NCBI RefSeq assembly: GCF_017498505.1 | Contig: NZ_CP071798.1 | Span: forward strand, 1-64,000 | From: Sporosarcina sp. Te-1 | Lineage (GTDB): Bacteria; Bacillota; Bacilli; Bacillales_A; Planococcaceae | DNA: 64,000 nt | Direction of reading: 5' to 3' | Part shown: one piece after another, positions 37,745 through 46,448 of the stretch | Layout of the letters: the number at the start of each line of letters is the position of its first letter | Position numbering within the stretch: position 1 is the first letter of the stretch | Notes under the pieces: generated by a model | Told to the model about the DNA's origin: nothing | What the model saw: the letters and a program-made list of their open reading frames with translations, nothing else | Databases searched by the model: none | Program-made: the position numbers and the translations under genes

Positions 37745-38962
37745 ATGAAAATTAAGTTTACGTTGATGACTCAAATCTTTATTGCGTTCGTACTAGCTGT
37801 TCTTCTCGGCAGCCTATTCGGGGAGAATATCAACTTTTTAAAACCATTTGGGGATTTATTTTTACGGTTGATCAAATTCATTATTGCTCCGCTTATTTTA
37901 TCGACGCTAGTCGTTGGTGTTGCCAGTTCATCTGATCCTAAGCAGTTGGGACGAATTGGATTGAAGACAATGGTGTATTACTTGGCAACAACTGCTATTG
38001 CTATTATCATCGGTCTGCTTATTGCATTCATGATTTCACCGGGAAAAGGGGTATCGCTGGAATCCGAAGGTCTTATTGCGCCTGAGGCAGCCACTCAGGA
38101 ACCGCAAAGCGCTATTACAACCTTATTGAACATCGTGCCGGATAATCCATTTTCTGCGTTGGCGATAGGGAATATTTTGCAAATTATCTTTTTTGCTTTG
38201 TTCATTGGTTTGGCGATTACATTAGTCGGGGAAAAGGCGCAGCCCGTCTATCGATTTTTTGAGGGATTTTCTGAGGTTATGTACAAGATCACAGGAATTG
38301 TCATGAAAGTAGCACCGATCGGGATACTTGGACTTCTCGCTCCGGTCGTCGGACAATATGGGCTCTCTGTATTGCTGCCATTGGTCAAGGTAATTATAGC
38401 GGTCTATCTCGCGTGTATCTTGCACGCACTGATCGTCTATTCCGCAGCGGTAAAGACGTTTGCAAACATGAATCCACTCACCTTTTTCAAAGGGATTACA
38501 CCAGCGGCGCTAGTCGCTTTCAGTACGGCAAGCAGTGCTGGAACACTGCCTGTTACGATTAAGAACACAAATGAGAACTTGGGAGTCCCGAAAAAAATTA
38601 CTAGTTTTGTTCTGCCGCTTGGTGCGACCATCAATATGGATGGCACGGCCATTTATCAAGGCGTCGCAGTCATTTTCATCGCTCAATTTTTCCAACTGGA
38701 CCTTTCGTTTGGCCAGTTGCTTACGGTTGTTCTTATTACCATACTCGCCTCTATTGGTACAGCCGGAGTTCCGGGAGCCGGGATGATTATGCTGGCAATG
38801 GTTTTGAGTTCAGTGAATATGCCGCTTGAAGGCATCGCCTTAATTGCTGGAATCGATCGGGTGCTTGATATGATGAGAACTTCTGTCAACATTATTGGGG
38901 ATGCCTCTGCGGCAGTCGTTGTCGCAGGGACGGAAAAAGAAGAGGAAAGTGCCGTTTCATAA
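37745..38962 (+). CDS. Dicarboxylate/amino acid:cation symporter (DAACS family)
   Basis: A 405-residue sodium- or proton-coupled carrier for glutamate, aspartate or C4-dicarboxylates. Family motifs: the serine-rich ASSAGTLPVTIKN hairpin, the NMDGTAIYQGVAVIFIAQ signature and VAPIGILGLLAPV. Eight helices and two re-entrant loops are expected. Two ATGs lie within 6 bp; AAAGGGG favours 37745. It resembles B. subtilis GltP/GltT; the substrate is not certain. Single-gene unit. Confidence 0.88.
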   Translation: MKIKFTLMTQIFIAFVLAVLLGSLFGENINFLKPFGDLFLRLIKFIIAPLILSTLVVGVASSSDPKQLGRIGLKTMVYYLATTAIAIIIGLLIAFMISPGKGVSLESEGLIAPEAATQEPQSAITTLLNIVPDNPFSALAIGNILQIIFFALFIGLAITLVGEKAQPVYRFFEGFSEVMYKITGIVMKVAPIGILGLLAPVVGQYGLSVLLPLVKVIIAVYLACILHALIVYSAAVKTFANMNPLTFFKGITPAALVAFSTASSAGTLPVTIKNTNENLGVPKKITSFVLPLGATINMDGTAIYQGVAVIFIAQFFQLDLSFGQLLTVVLITILASIGTAGVPGAGMIMLAMVLSSVNMPLEGIALIAGIDRVLDMMRTSVNIIGDASAAVVVAGTEKEEESAVS

Positions 38963-38965
38963 TTA

Positions 38966-39002
38966 AATGAAAAAGCGGCGGAACGAGTCTATTCCGCCGC
39001 TC
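38966..39002. terminator. Terminator between the DAACS gene and ykuS-like gene
   Basis: AGCGGCGGAA pairs with TTCCGCCGCT; the T tract is on the minus strand side (TTTTTCATTT), so it mainly serves the convergent YkuS-like gene. Confidence 0.75.
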
Positions 39003-39066
39003 TAGTTCATCTCCGGTAAATAGCGCCTTGCCTTCATCCATTCCAAGTGGAGGCGAGCGCAAGAAA

Positions 39067-39300
39067 TTATCGGTTTAATCGTTCTTCTACATTATCTACG
39101 ATATTTTGGACAGAGCGTCCTTCTACACTGACAACGGGGAAATCAAATTGGTCGACATTAACATCTCCCAAAGCGCGGACGACACCTATGTCGCAGCCGC
39201 TAACGTTTTCGTCGCTCTCAAACATTTCGACTTGATAGCCTTTCTCCTCCAATGCTTGTTTAACATCAGTAAATGGGTTTTCTACTGCTACTTTTGCCAT
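39067..39300 (-). CDS. YkuS family (UPF0180) protein
   Basis: A 77-residue protein matching UPF0180/YkuS: MAKVAVENPFTDVKQAL at the start, GCDIGVVRALGDVN in the middle. YkuS is in the sporulation-associated set of Bacillus but its role is unknown. The start at 39300 has GGAGG at good spacing; the longer frame to 39339 is not supported. The roughly 260 bp upstream gap to the next gene contain no other convincing frame. Confidence 0.8.
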   Translation of the reverse strand: MAKVAVENPFTDVKQALEEKGYQVEMFESDENVSGCDIGVVRALGDVNVDQFDFPVVSVEGRSVQNIVDNVEERLNR

Positions 39301-39558
39301 TTGAAGCACCTCCATGTTGTTATCATCTCTCCCTAACATCTCTTCCCGCTAAAAAAATGGTTAAACATGGACAATCCTCATTTAGATCGGCTGCTAGGAG
39401 GGAAGGACGAGCAAACCCGTGATTGCACAGAAATGCAAAAATAATAGCATGTCGGCCCCATCCTCGAAGAAAGGTGAACGGAATTGGAAGAAAGATTGAT
39501 ACTTTGGGCTCGGCCATCATATATATCTATCAGACGATAGGTTAGGTGGCGAAGCATA

Positions 39559-40143
39559 ATGAGTTTTTTGGGAAAAGCGGCAGCCATAGGAATCGGTTGT
39601 CTTTTCATTTCACTCGGTATTAATCTGTTTCTCGTTCCTTTCGAGTTTTTAGAGGGCGGCGCATTAGGCATCAGTTTGATCATCCATTACATATTGGACG
39701 TCAAGGTTGGTCTGACATTTCTGTTAATTAGCATTCCTATATTTATCGCTGCGTGGTTTTTGTACAGGCCTTTCTTCTACAATGGAATCCATGGCCTGTT
39801 ATGTTCCTCTGTCATTATCGACATGCTGACACCGTTAAGGGAAGTGGGTTTTCATGAGCAGATGAATCCTTGGGTGGGTGCTGTCGCAGCAGGTGTTTGT
39901 ATCGGAAGTGGCGCCGGTCTCATGTTACGGAAAGATATTAGTATTGGCGGGACGGATTTATTGGCACAAATGGTCGCCAAAAAGTTATCATGCAATCCGG
40001 CATTGATGATTCTTTGCTTTGATGTGTTTATCGTTACAATCGGTACGATGCTTCTCAGCCAGGCCCGGCTCGGATTGTCCTTGACAATCGTTCTGACGGT
40101 CGGAATAACCGCATCTTCCATTGTTGCCTACCGAAAAAAGTGA
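39559..40143 (+). CDS. YitT family membrane protein
   Basis: A 194-residue protein with about five transmembrane helices, matching the YitT/YczE family (ISLGINLFLVPFEFLEGGA at the N-terminus and RKDISIGGTDLLAQMVAKK in the middle). Many YitT homologues carry an additional C-terminal cytosolic domain (DUF2179) that is absent here, so this is the short type. Function unknown. The stop codon lies inside the shared terminator. Confidence 0.8.
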   Translation: MSFLGKAAAIGIGCLFISLGINLFLVPFEFLEGGALGISLIIHYILDVKVGLTFLLISIPIFIAAWFLYRPFFYNGIHGLLCSSVIIDMLTPLREVGFHEQMNPWVGAVAAGVCIGSGAGLMLRKDISIGGTDLLAQMVAKKLSCNPALMILCFDVFIVTIGTMLLSQARLGLSLTIVLTVGITASSIVAYRKK

Positions 40144-40172
40144 TCAACCTATCGATTGATCACTTTTTTCAT
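40134..40172. terminator. Bidirectional terminator overlapping two convergent stop codons
   Basis: AAAAAAGTGATCAA (40134-40147) and TTGATCACTTTTTT (40156-40169) form a perfect stem with A and T tracts on both sides. It spans the stop of yitT and the end of the minus-strand gene at 40144. Confidence 0.85.
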
Positions 40173-40521
40173 GTTTCCGGAACCCGGCAAATGCATCGAT
40201 AGCGGCTGTCACGATTGTTGCGAGACCAACGCCTATGATAATCCAACGGACTTGTCCATACATGTCCTCTGGGGCTTTTTGAAAGATGGAGGCGAAAAAG
40301 GAAGCGACGGCATGTTGGATGATCGCAGGATTCAAGACGAATATCGAGATGAGACAAATCCATAGCAAGTTGATGATGAAATTGCCGATGGCCAGCGCCT
40401 TTGTCCATTCGGGGGAAAACGCTTTATAACTGCCAATCACAATTTCAACGGTGATCAATAGCATGGCGACAGGCATGAGGGAAGTAAGAGACGCGCTATT
40501 GATAAATCCCAATGGTTTCAT
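40144..40521 (-). CDS. Hypothetical four-helix membrane protein
   Basis: A 125-residue protein with hydrophobic segments at about 13-30, 42-62, 68-88 and 95-115. No family recognised. AAAGG lies directly before the ATG at 40521 and nine bases before a TTG three codons later, so the start could be either. A perfect hairpin (CTACCTG and CAGGTAG, about 40530-40549) lies just upstream and may be an operator. Confidence 0.6.
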   Translation of the reverse strand: MKPLGFINSASLTSLMPVAMLLITVEIVIGSYKAFSPEWTKALAIGNFIINLLWICLISIFVLNPAIIQHAVASFFASIFQKAPEDMYGQVRWIIIGVGLATIVTAAIDAFAGFRKHEKSDQSIG

Positions 40522-40652
40522 CCTTTCTACCTGAGTTTACAGGTAGTGTACCCAGGAATCTTGGCGATTAAAACGAACGTTCACGTCTCCAAATGATCGA
40601 CCAAGTCATGTATACTGAAAAGTACATTCGAAAGGAGGTTGAATTTCACGTC

Positions 40653-41876
40653 ATGACGACCAAGGATGCAAGTAGTCATCTTCCCGTATATCCAATTATG
40701 TTTGCGATTGGCGGCTGTCACTTATTAAATGATACGTTGCAGTCTGTCATTCCTGCTATGTTTCCTGTATTGGAACAGGAAAGGGGTCTGAGTTTTACAC
40801 AGCTCGGTTTCATTTTTTTCTCTTTGAATATGGTGGCGTCCGTATTGCAGCCGGTTGTCGGCTATTTTAGCGATCGAAAACCAATGCCGTACGCTCTGCC
40901 AATCGGAATGACCTTTTCAATGCTTGGCATGGCCGGCTTGGCGTTTGCCCCAAGCTACTCACTCATTCTACTTTCAGTCATTGTGCTTGGGCTCGGCTCG
41001 GCGGTTTTTCATCCGGAAGGATCTCGTGTTTCCTTTTTGGCCGCTGGCAATAAACGAGGGTTATCCCAATCAATTTACCAAGTCGGCGGAAATTCCGGGC
41101 AGGCATTAGCTCCATTGATCAGCGCTTTCGTACTTGTGCCGCTTGGCCAAATAGGTGCTGCGGTATTCATCTTAGTTGCTGCACTAGGCATCTATATTTT
41201 ATCCAGGATATCAAGATGGTATAAGGAACAACTCGAACAGGAGAAAAGTGCAAAACGCAAAAAAGTGGTGCTTAGCACTATAGGGAAATTAACGAGCAAA
41301 CAAGTCGGAATGGCACTCACTCTCTTATTCATCATCATTTTTGCTCGTTCTTTTTACGTAACAACCATTACTAGTTTTTATGTCTTCCATTTGATTGAAC
41401 AAGACAATTTGAAAATCGAGTCGGGGCAGCTATACATATTCCTCTTCATGGCACTTGGGGCGGCAGGAACGTTTTTTGGCGGACCGCTGGCGGATCGCAT
41501 TGGACGCAAGAAAGTCATAGTCTTGTCCTTACTTGTTCCCTTGCCGCTTTGTCTCCTATTGCCCTACGCTCCGCTATGGGCAGTGACCTTGCTTTTAATT
41601 GCAATTGGCTTTTTCATTATGCTTAGTTTCTCTGTTACGGTCATTTATGCACAGGAACTCGTGCCGAGCAAGATTGGGACAATGGCCGGTTTGACAGTCG
41701 GCCTGTCATTTGGCATGGGGGCACTCGGCGCTGTAGGAATCGGTGTGTTGATGGATACAATTGGTGTTCATCAGACAATGATCCTGGCATCTTTTCTCCC
41801 TTTTATTGGACTGGTGGGTCTTGGATTGCCGAAGGATCAAAAAGTTGGTGTGGAAGCACCGGGAGCTTTGAAATAA
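40653..41876 (+). CDS. MFS transporter, fosmidomycin-resistance (Fsr) type
   Basis: A 407-residue twelve-helix exporter of the major facilitator superfamily. Motifs: FAIGGCHLLNDTLQSVIPAM in helix 1, GYFSDRKPMPYAL in the cytoplasmic 2-3 loop, and HPEGSRVSFLAAG, which is typical of the Fsr subfamily. Substrates are unknown drugs or metabolites. The frame is open from 40593, but GGAGG at about 40636-40640 and the family start support 40653. It has its own terminator at 41885. Confidence 0.82.
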   Translation: MTTKDASSHLPVYPIMFAIGGCHLLNDTLQSVIPAMFPVLEQERGLSFTQLGFIFFSLNMVASVLQPVVGYFSDRKPMPYALPIGMTFSMLGMAGLAFAPSYSLILLSVIVLGLGSAVFHPEGSRVSFLAAGNKRGLSQSIYQVGGNSGQALAPLISAFVLVPLGQIGAAVFILVAALGIYILSRISRWYKEQLEQEKSAKRKKVVLSTIGKLTSKQVGMALTLLFIIIFARSFYVTTITSFYVFHLIEQDNLKIESGQLYIFLFMALGAAGTFFGGPLADRIGRKKVIVLSLLVPLPLCLLLPYAPLWAVTLLLIAIGFFIMLSFSVTVIYAQELVPSKIGTMAGLTVGLSFGMGALGAVGIGVLMDTIGVHQTMILASFLPFIGLVGLGLPKDQKVGVEAPGALK

Positions 41877-41884
41877 GGAATCTG

Positions 41885-41916
41885 CCATTCATTTTCGGAT
41901 GAATGGTATTTTTATT
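41885..41916 (+). terminator. Terminator after the MFS gene
   Basis: CCATTCAT and ATGAATGG pair around TTTCGG, followed by TATTTTTATT. Confidence 0.8.
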
Positions 41917-41926
41917 GGAATTTTAC

Positions 41927-41951
41927 GTTAGTCGGCTTCACGATAGGGTAT
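41927..41951 (+). promoter_or_regulatory. Possible sigma-B promoter for the BCCT gene
   Basis: GTTAGT (41927-41932), a 13 bp spacer and a perfect GGGTAT (41946-41951) lie 36 bp before the start. The -35 matches the consensus GTTTAA only in part, so this is tentative. Osmoprotectant carriers are often under general stress control. Confidence 0.45.
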
Positions 41952-41987
41952 AGGAATGACAATCAATCTATAGGAGTCGATATAGTT

Positions 41988-43568
41988 TTGGACAAAAGAT
42001 TTTTAAGAAACCCGGTGTTTTCCATTTCGGCGGTTGTCATTTTGGGACTTGCTGTCTTGGGGGCGGTGATGCCCGAACAATTTGGTAAGGTGGCCAATGT
42101 GTTGTACAGCTTTACGACAGCAAAGTTTGGCTGGTTTTATTTATTGGCTGTGTTTATTGTTATTCTTTTCTTGGCAGGTCTGGCTATTAGCAAATATGGC
42201 GCAATCCGTCTTGGCGGAGATGAAGAACGTCCTGATTATCCCTTCTTCACTTGGATCGGCATGTTATTTTCTGCAGGGTTCGGGGTTGGTCTCGTATTTT
42301 GGGGAGTAGCCGAACCAATGAGCCATTATTATACCTCTCCATTGACTGGCGTTGAATCGCAGACGGTAGATTCAGCCCGTGTTGCCATGGGATATTCATT
42401 TTTTCATTGGGGGATTTCCCAGTGGGCTATTTTTGGCATTGTCGGACTGGTCATCGGATTTTTGCAGTTCCGCAAAAAGAAGGACGGTTTAATATCCACA
42501 GCGATGGAACCCCTTGTCGGATCAAACAAGATAGTAAAGACGGGAATTGATTCCTTTGCGGTAATCGCGACAGTCATGGGGATCGCAACGTCTGTTGGAA
42601 TGGGTGTCCTGCAGATGAGCGGTGGTTTGGAGTACGTCTTTCCGGTACAAAATACATTCCTCATCCAATTACTCATTATTTTTGTTGTGTTTGTAGCGTA
42701 TATGCTCTCAGCCTCGACAGGTCTGAGTAAAGGAATCGCGTATTTGGGGAATTTTAACTTAGGGATGGCACTTGTCATGCTTGCTTTCTTTTTTATTGTT
42801 GGCCCTAAAGTATTCATTCTGGAAAGTTTCACACTGGCAATCGGGGATTATATCAATAATTTCATTCGTTACAGTTTACGCCTCCAACCGTATCAAGGTG
42901 GAACTTGGGTACAAGAGTGGACCATTTTTTATTGGGCCTGGACGATTGCCTGGTCACCATTTGTCGGTGCATTTGTTGCCCGTGTCTCAAAAGGAAGGAC
43001 AATCCGAGAATTCATTGCGGGCGTCATGATCATCCCACCGGTTTTTGCGTGTATGTGGATCGCTACGTTAGGGGGAACTGCGCTCTATAATGATTTGAAC
43101 AACGGGACGCATATTGCGGAAGCCGTAGATGCCGAAGTCACATCAGCTGTGTTTGAGACATTTAAGCATATGCCATTTACAGGCTTGCTTTCTGTTCTTG
43201 CGATCATTTTGATTTTTACGTTTCTCGTGACCTCCGCAGATTCCGCGACATACATTTTAGCGAGTATGACGACGAAAGGAAATCTCTTCCCGCCGTTAAT
43301 TGTAAAAGTCGTGTGGGGCTTTTTGATGTCAGCCATCGCGGCTGTGCTCTTATATGCGGGCGGCTTGGAGGCACTGCAGACGGCTTCTCTCGTTTCCGCC
43401 TTGCCATTCACGCTCTTTTTACTGCTGCTGGTGTTCTCCATGGTGAAATTGCTGAAAAAGGAACCGATCACTGTTCGTCCGACTGATATACGGAGATTTG
43501 AACATATCGAAAAAGAAGTGAAAAAGCGAGCGAAGAAGAAGTCACGAAGAGAAGCAAAAATGGAATGA
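41988..43568 (+). CDS. opuD: BCCT family betaine/carnitine/choline transporter
   Basis: A 526-residue sodium-coupled carrier of compatible solutes. The twelve-helix BCCT core is visible, with GVAEPMSHYY near residue 105 and the signature WTIFYWAWTIAWSPFVGAF near 315, followed by VSKGRTIREF. The cytoplasmic C-terminus is strongly basic (KKRAKKKSRREAK), which in OpuD/BetP-like carriers is linked to osmosensing. Glycine betaine is the most likely substrate, as in OpuD. TTG start at 41988 behind AGGAG. Confidence 0.85.
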   Translation: MDKRFLRNPVFSISAVVILGLAVLGAVMPEQFGKVANVLYSFTTAKFGWFYLLAVFIVILFLAGLAISKYGAIRLGGDEERPDYPFFTWIGMLFSAGFGVGLVFWGVAEPMSHYYTSPLTGVESQTVDSARVAMGYSFFHWGISQWAIFGIVGLVIGFLQFRKKKDGLISTAMEPLVGSNKIVKTGIDSFAVIATVMGIATSVGMGVLQMSGGLEYVFPVQNTFLIQLLIIFVVFVAYMLSASTGLSKGIAYLGNFNLGMALVMLAFFFIVGPKVFILESFTLAIGDYINNFIRYSLRLQPYQGGTWVQEWTIFYWAWTIAWSPFVGAFVARVSKGRTIREFIAGVMIIPPVFACMWIATLGGTALYNDLNNGTHIAEAVDAEVTSAVFETFKHMPFTGLLSVLAIILIFTFLVTSADSATYILASMTTKGNLFPPLIVKVVWGFLMSAIAAVLLYAGGLEALQTASLVSALPFTLFLLLLVFSMVKLLKKEPITVRPTDIRRFEHIEKEVKKRAKKKSRREAKME

Positions 43569-43572
43569 GGAG

Positions 43573-43604
43573 AAAAGCCGATGCCGATGCAGGCATCGGC
43601 TTTC
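43573..43604. terminator. Bidirectional terminator after the BCCT gene
   Basis: AAAGCCGATGCC pairs with GGCATCGGCTTT around GATGCA. T tracts are short; the minus-strand side (TTTTCTC) suits the convergent phosphatase gene. Confidence 0.7.
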
Positions 43605-43620
43605 CATATGTATGCAGTCT

Positions 43621-44352
43621 TTATTGAACAGGACAATCGTGTTTAATTTTCACAGTGTGGGGAATTAAACCGGGCAGTTCCAGGCAATTCAACTGGCCGC
43701 CATATACGGCACCTCCATCAATTCCAATAATATTGTTGGACCCAAAATATATGGAATGATTGGTATCGTCCTTATATAGATATTTTGTTGGTGTGTGACC
43801 AAACACTACCTTTTTCTCTCCGGTATATCCATTGTGGAAAGGGTCGCGAATCCAAAGAAAATCACGTTCCTCTGTCTCATGAAGAGACGTTTCCGGATTT
43901 ACACCTGCATGAACAAAAATAAAATCGTCCTGCTCCTTATACAGTTCTAAAGAGAGAATGAATTCGAGATGCTTTTCCAAATCATCCGAAGCTAGCTGGG
44001 GACGCTCAAAAGAAATGTCAGGAGAAACCGCATACTGCTCTTCCGTAAAGCCGTAGCTTCGCAACGTTTCATTCCCTCCATTCCGGTCCACCCAATGACG
44101 CCAAGGCCGTTCCTCCCCACTCGTAAAAGCCTTGATCATCATATCCTCATGATTCCCCTTGAGGACAATAGCTCCCTCTTCGTGAAGAAGCATCACTTTG
44201 TCGAGCACCGCTTTCGAATCTTGTCCACGATCAATGTAATCGCCCAGAAGGATGAGTTGGTCAATGCCAGGTTGATAGTCTATCTGGTTCAATAATTGGG
44301 TAAATGCTGTAATCTCCCCATGAATATCACTTATTACAAATGTACGTCTCAC
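43621..44352 (-). CDS. PP1/PP2A-type serine/threonine phosphatase or metallophosphoesterase
   Basis: A 243-residue calcineurin-like phosphoesterase. Metal and catalytic motifs: VISDIHGEI, LGDYIDRGQDS, LKGNHEDMM, VHAGVNP and the late GHTPT. This set and order match bacterial PrpE/PP1-like phosphatases that act on phosphoproteins or on Ap4A. The GTG at 44352 has AGGAGG at good spacing and is preferred over the GTG at 44361. It lies next to the large repeat array. Confidence 0.85.
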   Translation of the reverse strand: MRRTFVISDIHGEITAFTQLLNQIDYQPGIDQLILLGDYIDRGQDSKAVLDKVMLLHEEGAIVLKGNHEDMMIKAFTSGEERPWRHWVDRNGGNETLRSYGFTEEQYAVSPDISFERPQLASDDLEKHLEFILSLELYKEQDDFIFVHAGVNPETSLHETEERDFLWIRDPFHNGYTGEKKVVFGHTPTKYLYKDDTNHSIYFGSNNIIGIDGGAVYGGQLNCLELPGLIPHTVKIKHDCPVQ

Positions 44353-44489
44353 ATGATTCACCTCCTCATTTAATCAATATTCATTCTACCTGAGAAGTGT
44401 AAGAATCGTAAGAAAGTTGCTTGTTGTGATACGGATCGGATAATAGCCGGGAGTGAAATTGAGCAATGTAAAGGTAGTTATGAGTTGTT

Positions 44490-45100
44490 TGAGCGGGCTT
44501 ACGATTGGTTAGCCGAGAGAAATGATCGGTTTGCGAGGACATACGAGCTGTCGGCCGGCGGATACGATCGGTTCGCGGTGATATATGAGCGGTCTGCGAA
44601 GATATATGATCGGTCAGCCGGAAGAAATGATCGGTACGCGAAGCCAAATGATCGGTTTGCGATGGATATGATCGGTCTGCGAGGATATATGATCAGTACA
44701 CGAGGATATATGATCGGTTTGCCGGTGGATATGATCGGTTCAGGAGGACATAGATCGGTTTGCGGTGGATATGATTGGTTCGAGTGGACAAATGATTGGT
44801 TTGCTTGTGTATATGATCGGTCTGCGATGACAAACGAGCGTTCAGCCGGGAGAAATGATCGGTTCATGAAGACAAATGATCGGTCTGCGAGGATATACGA
44901 TCGGTTTGCTGGTGGATATGATCGGTTCGTGAAGACATACGATCGGTCGGCCAGTGGGAATGGTCGGTTTGCCGGAGTATATGATCGGTCTGCGGTGACA
45001 TACGAGTGCTCAGCCGGAGAAATGATCGGTGTGGTGACATACGAGCGTTCAGCGGAAAAAATGATCGGTTTACAAAGACATATGAGCAATCTAAAACGAG
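44490..45100. repeat. Large array of about 28 degenerate 21 bp tandem repeats
   Basis: Consensus unit on the plus strand is GATCGGTTTGCGAGGATATAT; about 28 units follow each other without spacers, mostly 21 bp with five or so of 19-20 bp. Both strands stay open (209 residues plus, 196 residues minus) because the period is a multiple of three and units lack stop codons. The plus-strand frame starts at a TTG (44485) with AAAGG ten bases ahead, so translation is not excluded, but the reading register changes across the array. The reverse complement resembles the short array at 60-204. Confidence 0.75.
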
Positions 45101-45177
45101 CAATCCTATATTAGGAAACAACAGTTTGCAATAAAAAAAGCAATGCTCCGAGAAAGGAACATTGCTCCATCCATCAC

Positions 45178-46332
45178 CTAACCTTGTAGTGCTAACTGAA
45201 TCATTAATTCGATGCCGGCCGGGATGGCCGCTTCGTCAATATCAAATTTCGGATGATGGTGCGGGTACTGGCTTTTTTCACTTTGCATCCCGACGTTTAT
45301 GAAAGCGCCGACTTTGTTCTTTAGATAATATGAAAAATCTTCAGCACCAAGCACCGGTTCGTAGTCTGTGAAGGCGTCGTCGCCAAATGTTCTTTGGATA
45401 ATGTCCTTCGCCACCTCACATGCTTCGGGATGGTTATACAAAGGGGGTGTCCCTTCGATAAACTGATAATGGCCTGTTGCCCCGAAGCTCTCACAGATGG
45501 ATCGGGTAAGTTGCTCGGTTTTTTGGTGCATAAGCGTTGCGCCTTCGAACGTCAAGGCACGAATGGTCCCTTTTATTTGAACCTTGTCAGGAATGACGTT
45601 ATAGGAATTGCCTGCCTGTAAGCCGCCGATAGAAATGACGCCTGCATGCAATGGATGTAAATTCCTGCTGACAATGGATTGGAATGCTTGAATCAGATGT
45701 GTTGAAATGTAAATGGGATCAATTGTTTCATGCGGGCTGCCCCCATGTCCGCCTTTCCCTTCGATGATGATATCGAAATCATCACAAGAAGCCATTGCAG
45801 GACCTGCTGCAAAACCTATTTCTCCTAGCGGCATGCTGGACATGTAGTGGATGCCATAAATTACATCGACACCATTTAAAATACCTTCTTCTACAAGCTG
45901 TTGCGCACCGCTAGGCGAGATCTCTTCTGAACTTTGAAAAATGAACAGAATATTATTCCGGACGAGCTGCGAATGTTCGCTCATCCATTTGGCAACTGCC
46001 AGCAATGTGGCTGTATGCCCATCATGACCACAACCGTGCATGACGCCAGGAACATTTGAAATATATGGTTTCTCTCCTTCTTCTTCAATGGGAAGAGCAT
46101 CCATATCCGCTCGCAGGGCTATGGTCTTTTTTCCTTCAGTACCTTTAAAATACGCAATGACATTTGGTGCAGAATAGCCATCGATCAAGGGAATGCCGAA
46201 TTCGGCTAACTTCGCTTTGACGTAAGCTGCTGTTTCAAACTCTTGTCCCGACAATTCGGGATGCATATGAAAATGTCTGCGTTGTTCGATAGTCCAATCG
46301 ATCAACGTTTGGTCAAGTGATAGTTTGTTCAT
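45178..46332 (-). CDS. M20 family metallopeptidase/amidohydrolase
   Basis: A 384-residue amidohydrolase of the M20D branch (hippurate/N-acyl-amino acid hydrolases, YxeP-like). Features: HPELSGQEFET, LRADMDALPIEEEGEKP, MHGCGHDGHTA with metal ligands, the EEISPSGAQQL glutamate, and GGHGGSPHETIDP in the small domain. It hydrolyses N-acyl or small peptide bonds; the substrate is unknown. It follows the YfcC-type transporter by about 115 bp on the same strand, so uptake and cleavage of an arginine-containing peptide or conjugate are suggested. The start at 46332 has GAGGAG. Confidence 0.85.
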   Translation of the reverse strand: MNKLSLDQTLIDWTIEQRRHFHMHPELSGQEFETAAYVKAKLAEFGIPLIDGYSAPNVIAYFKGTEGKKTIALRADMDALPIEEEGEKPYISNVPGVMHGCGHDGHTATLLAVAKWMSEHSQLVRNNILFIFQSSEEISPSGAQQLVEEGILNGVDVIYGIHYMSSMPLGEIGFAAGPAMASCDDFDIIIEGKGGHGGSPHETIDPIYISTHLIQAFQSIVSRNLHPLHAGVISIGGLQAGNSYNVIPDKVQIKGTIRALTFEGATLMHQKTEQLTRSICESFGATGHYQFIEGTPPLYNHPEACEVAKDIIQRTFGDDAFTDYEPVLGAEDFSYYLKNKVGAFINVGMQSEKSQYPHHHPKFDIDEAAIPAGIELMIQLALQG

Positions 46333-46448
46333 TTGGAAACTCCTCATCTAGAATGGTTTGCCATGTAACAGAAAGACGAATAATATGCATTGTAAAATTT
46401 GTATGAGTCACCACCATCAAAATGGTCAGCAACAATAATTATAACGGA

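Noticed and set aside
44490..45100. CRISPR array
   Set aside because: Units follow each other directly with no unique spacers, they are degenerate, and no cas genes are near.
44485..45114. 209-codon repetitive frame as a protein gene
   Set aside because: Although a TTG with AAAGG exists, unit-length changes shift the peptide register, and the opposite strand is equally open. I treat it as DNA repeat.
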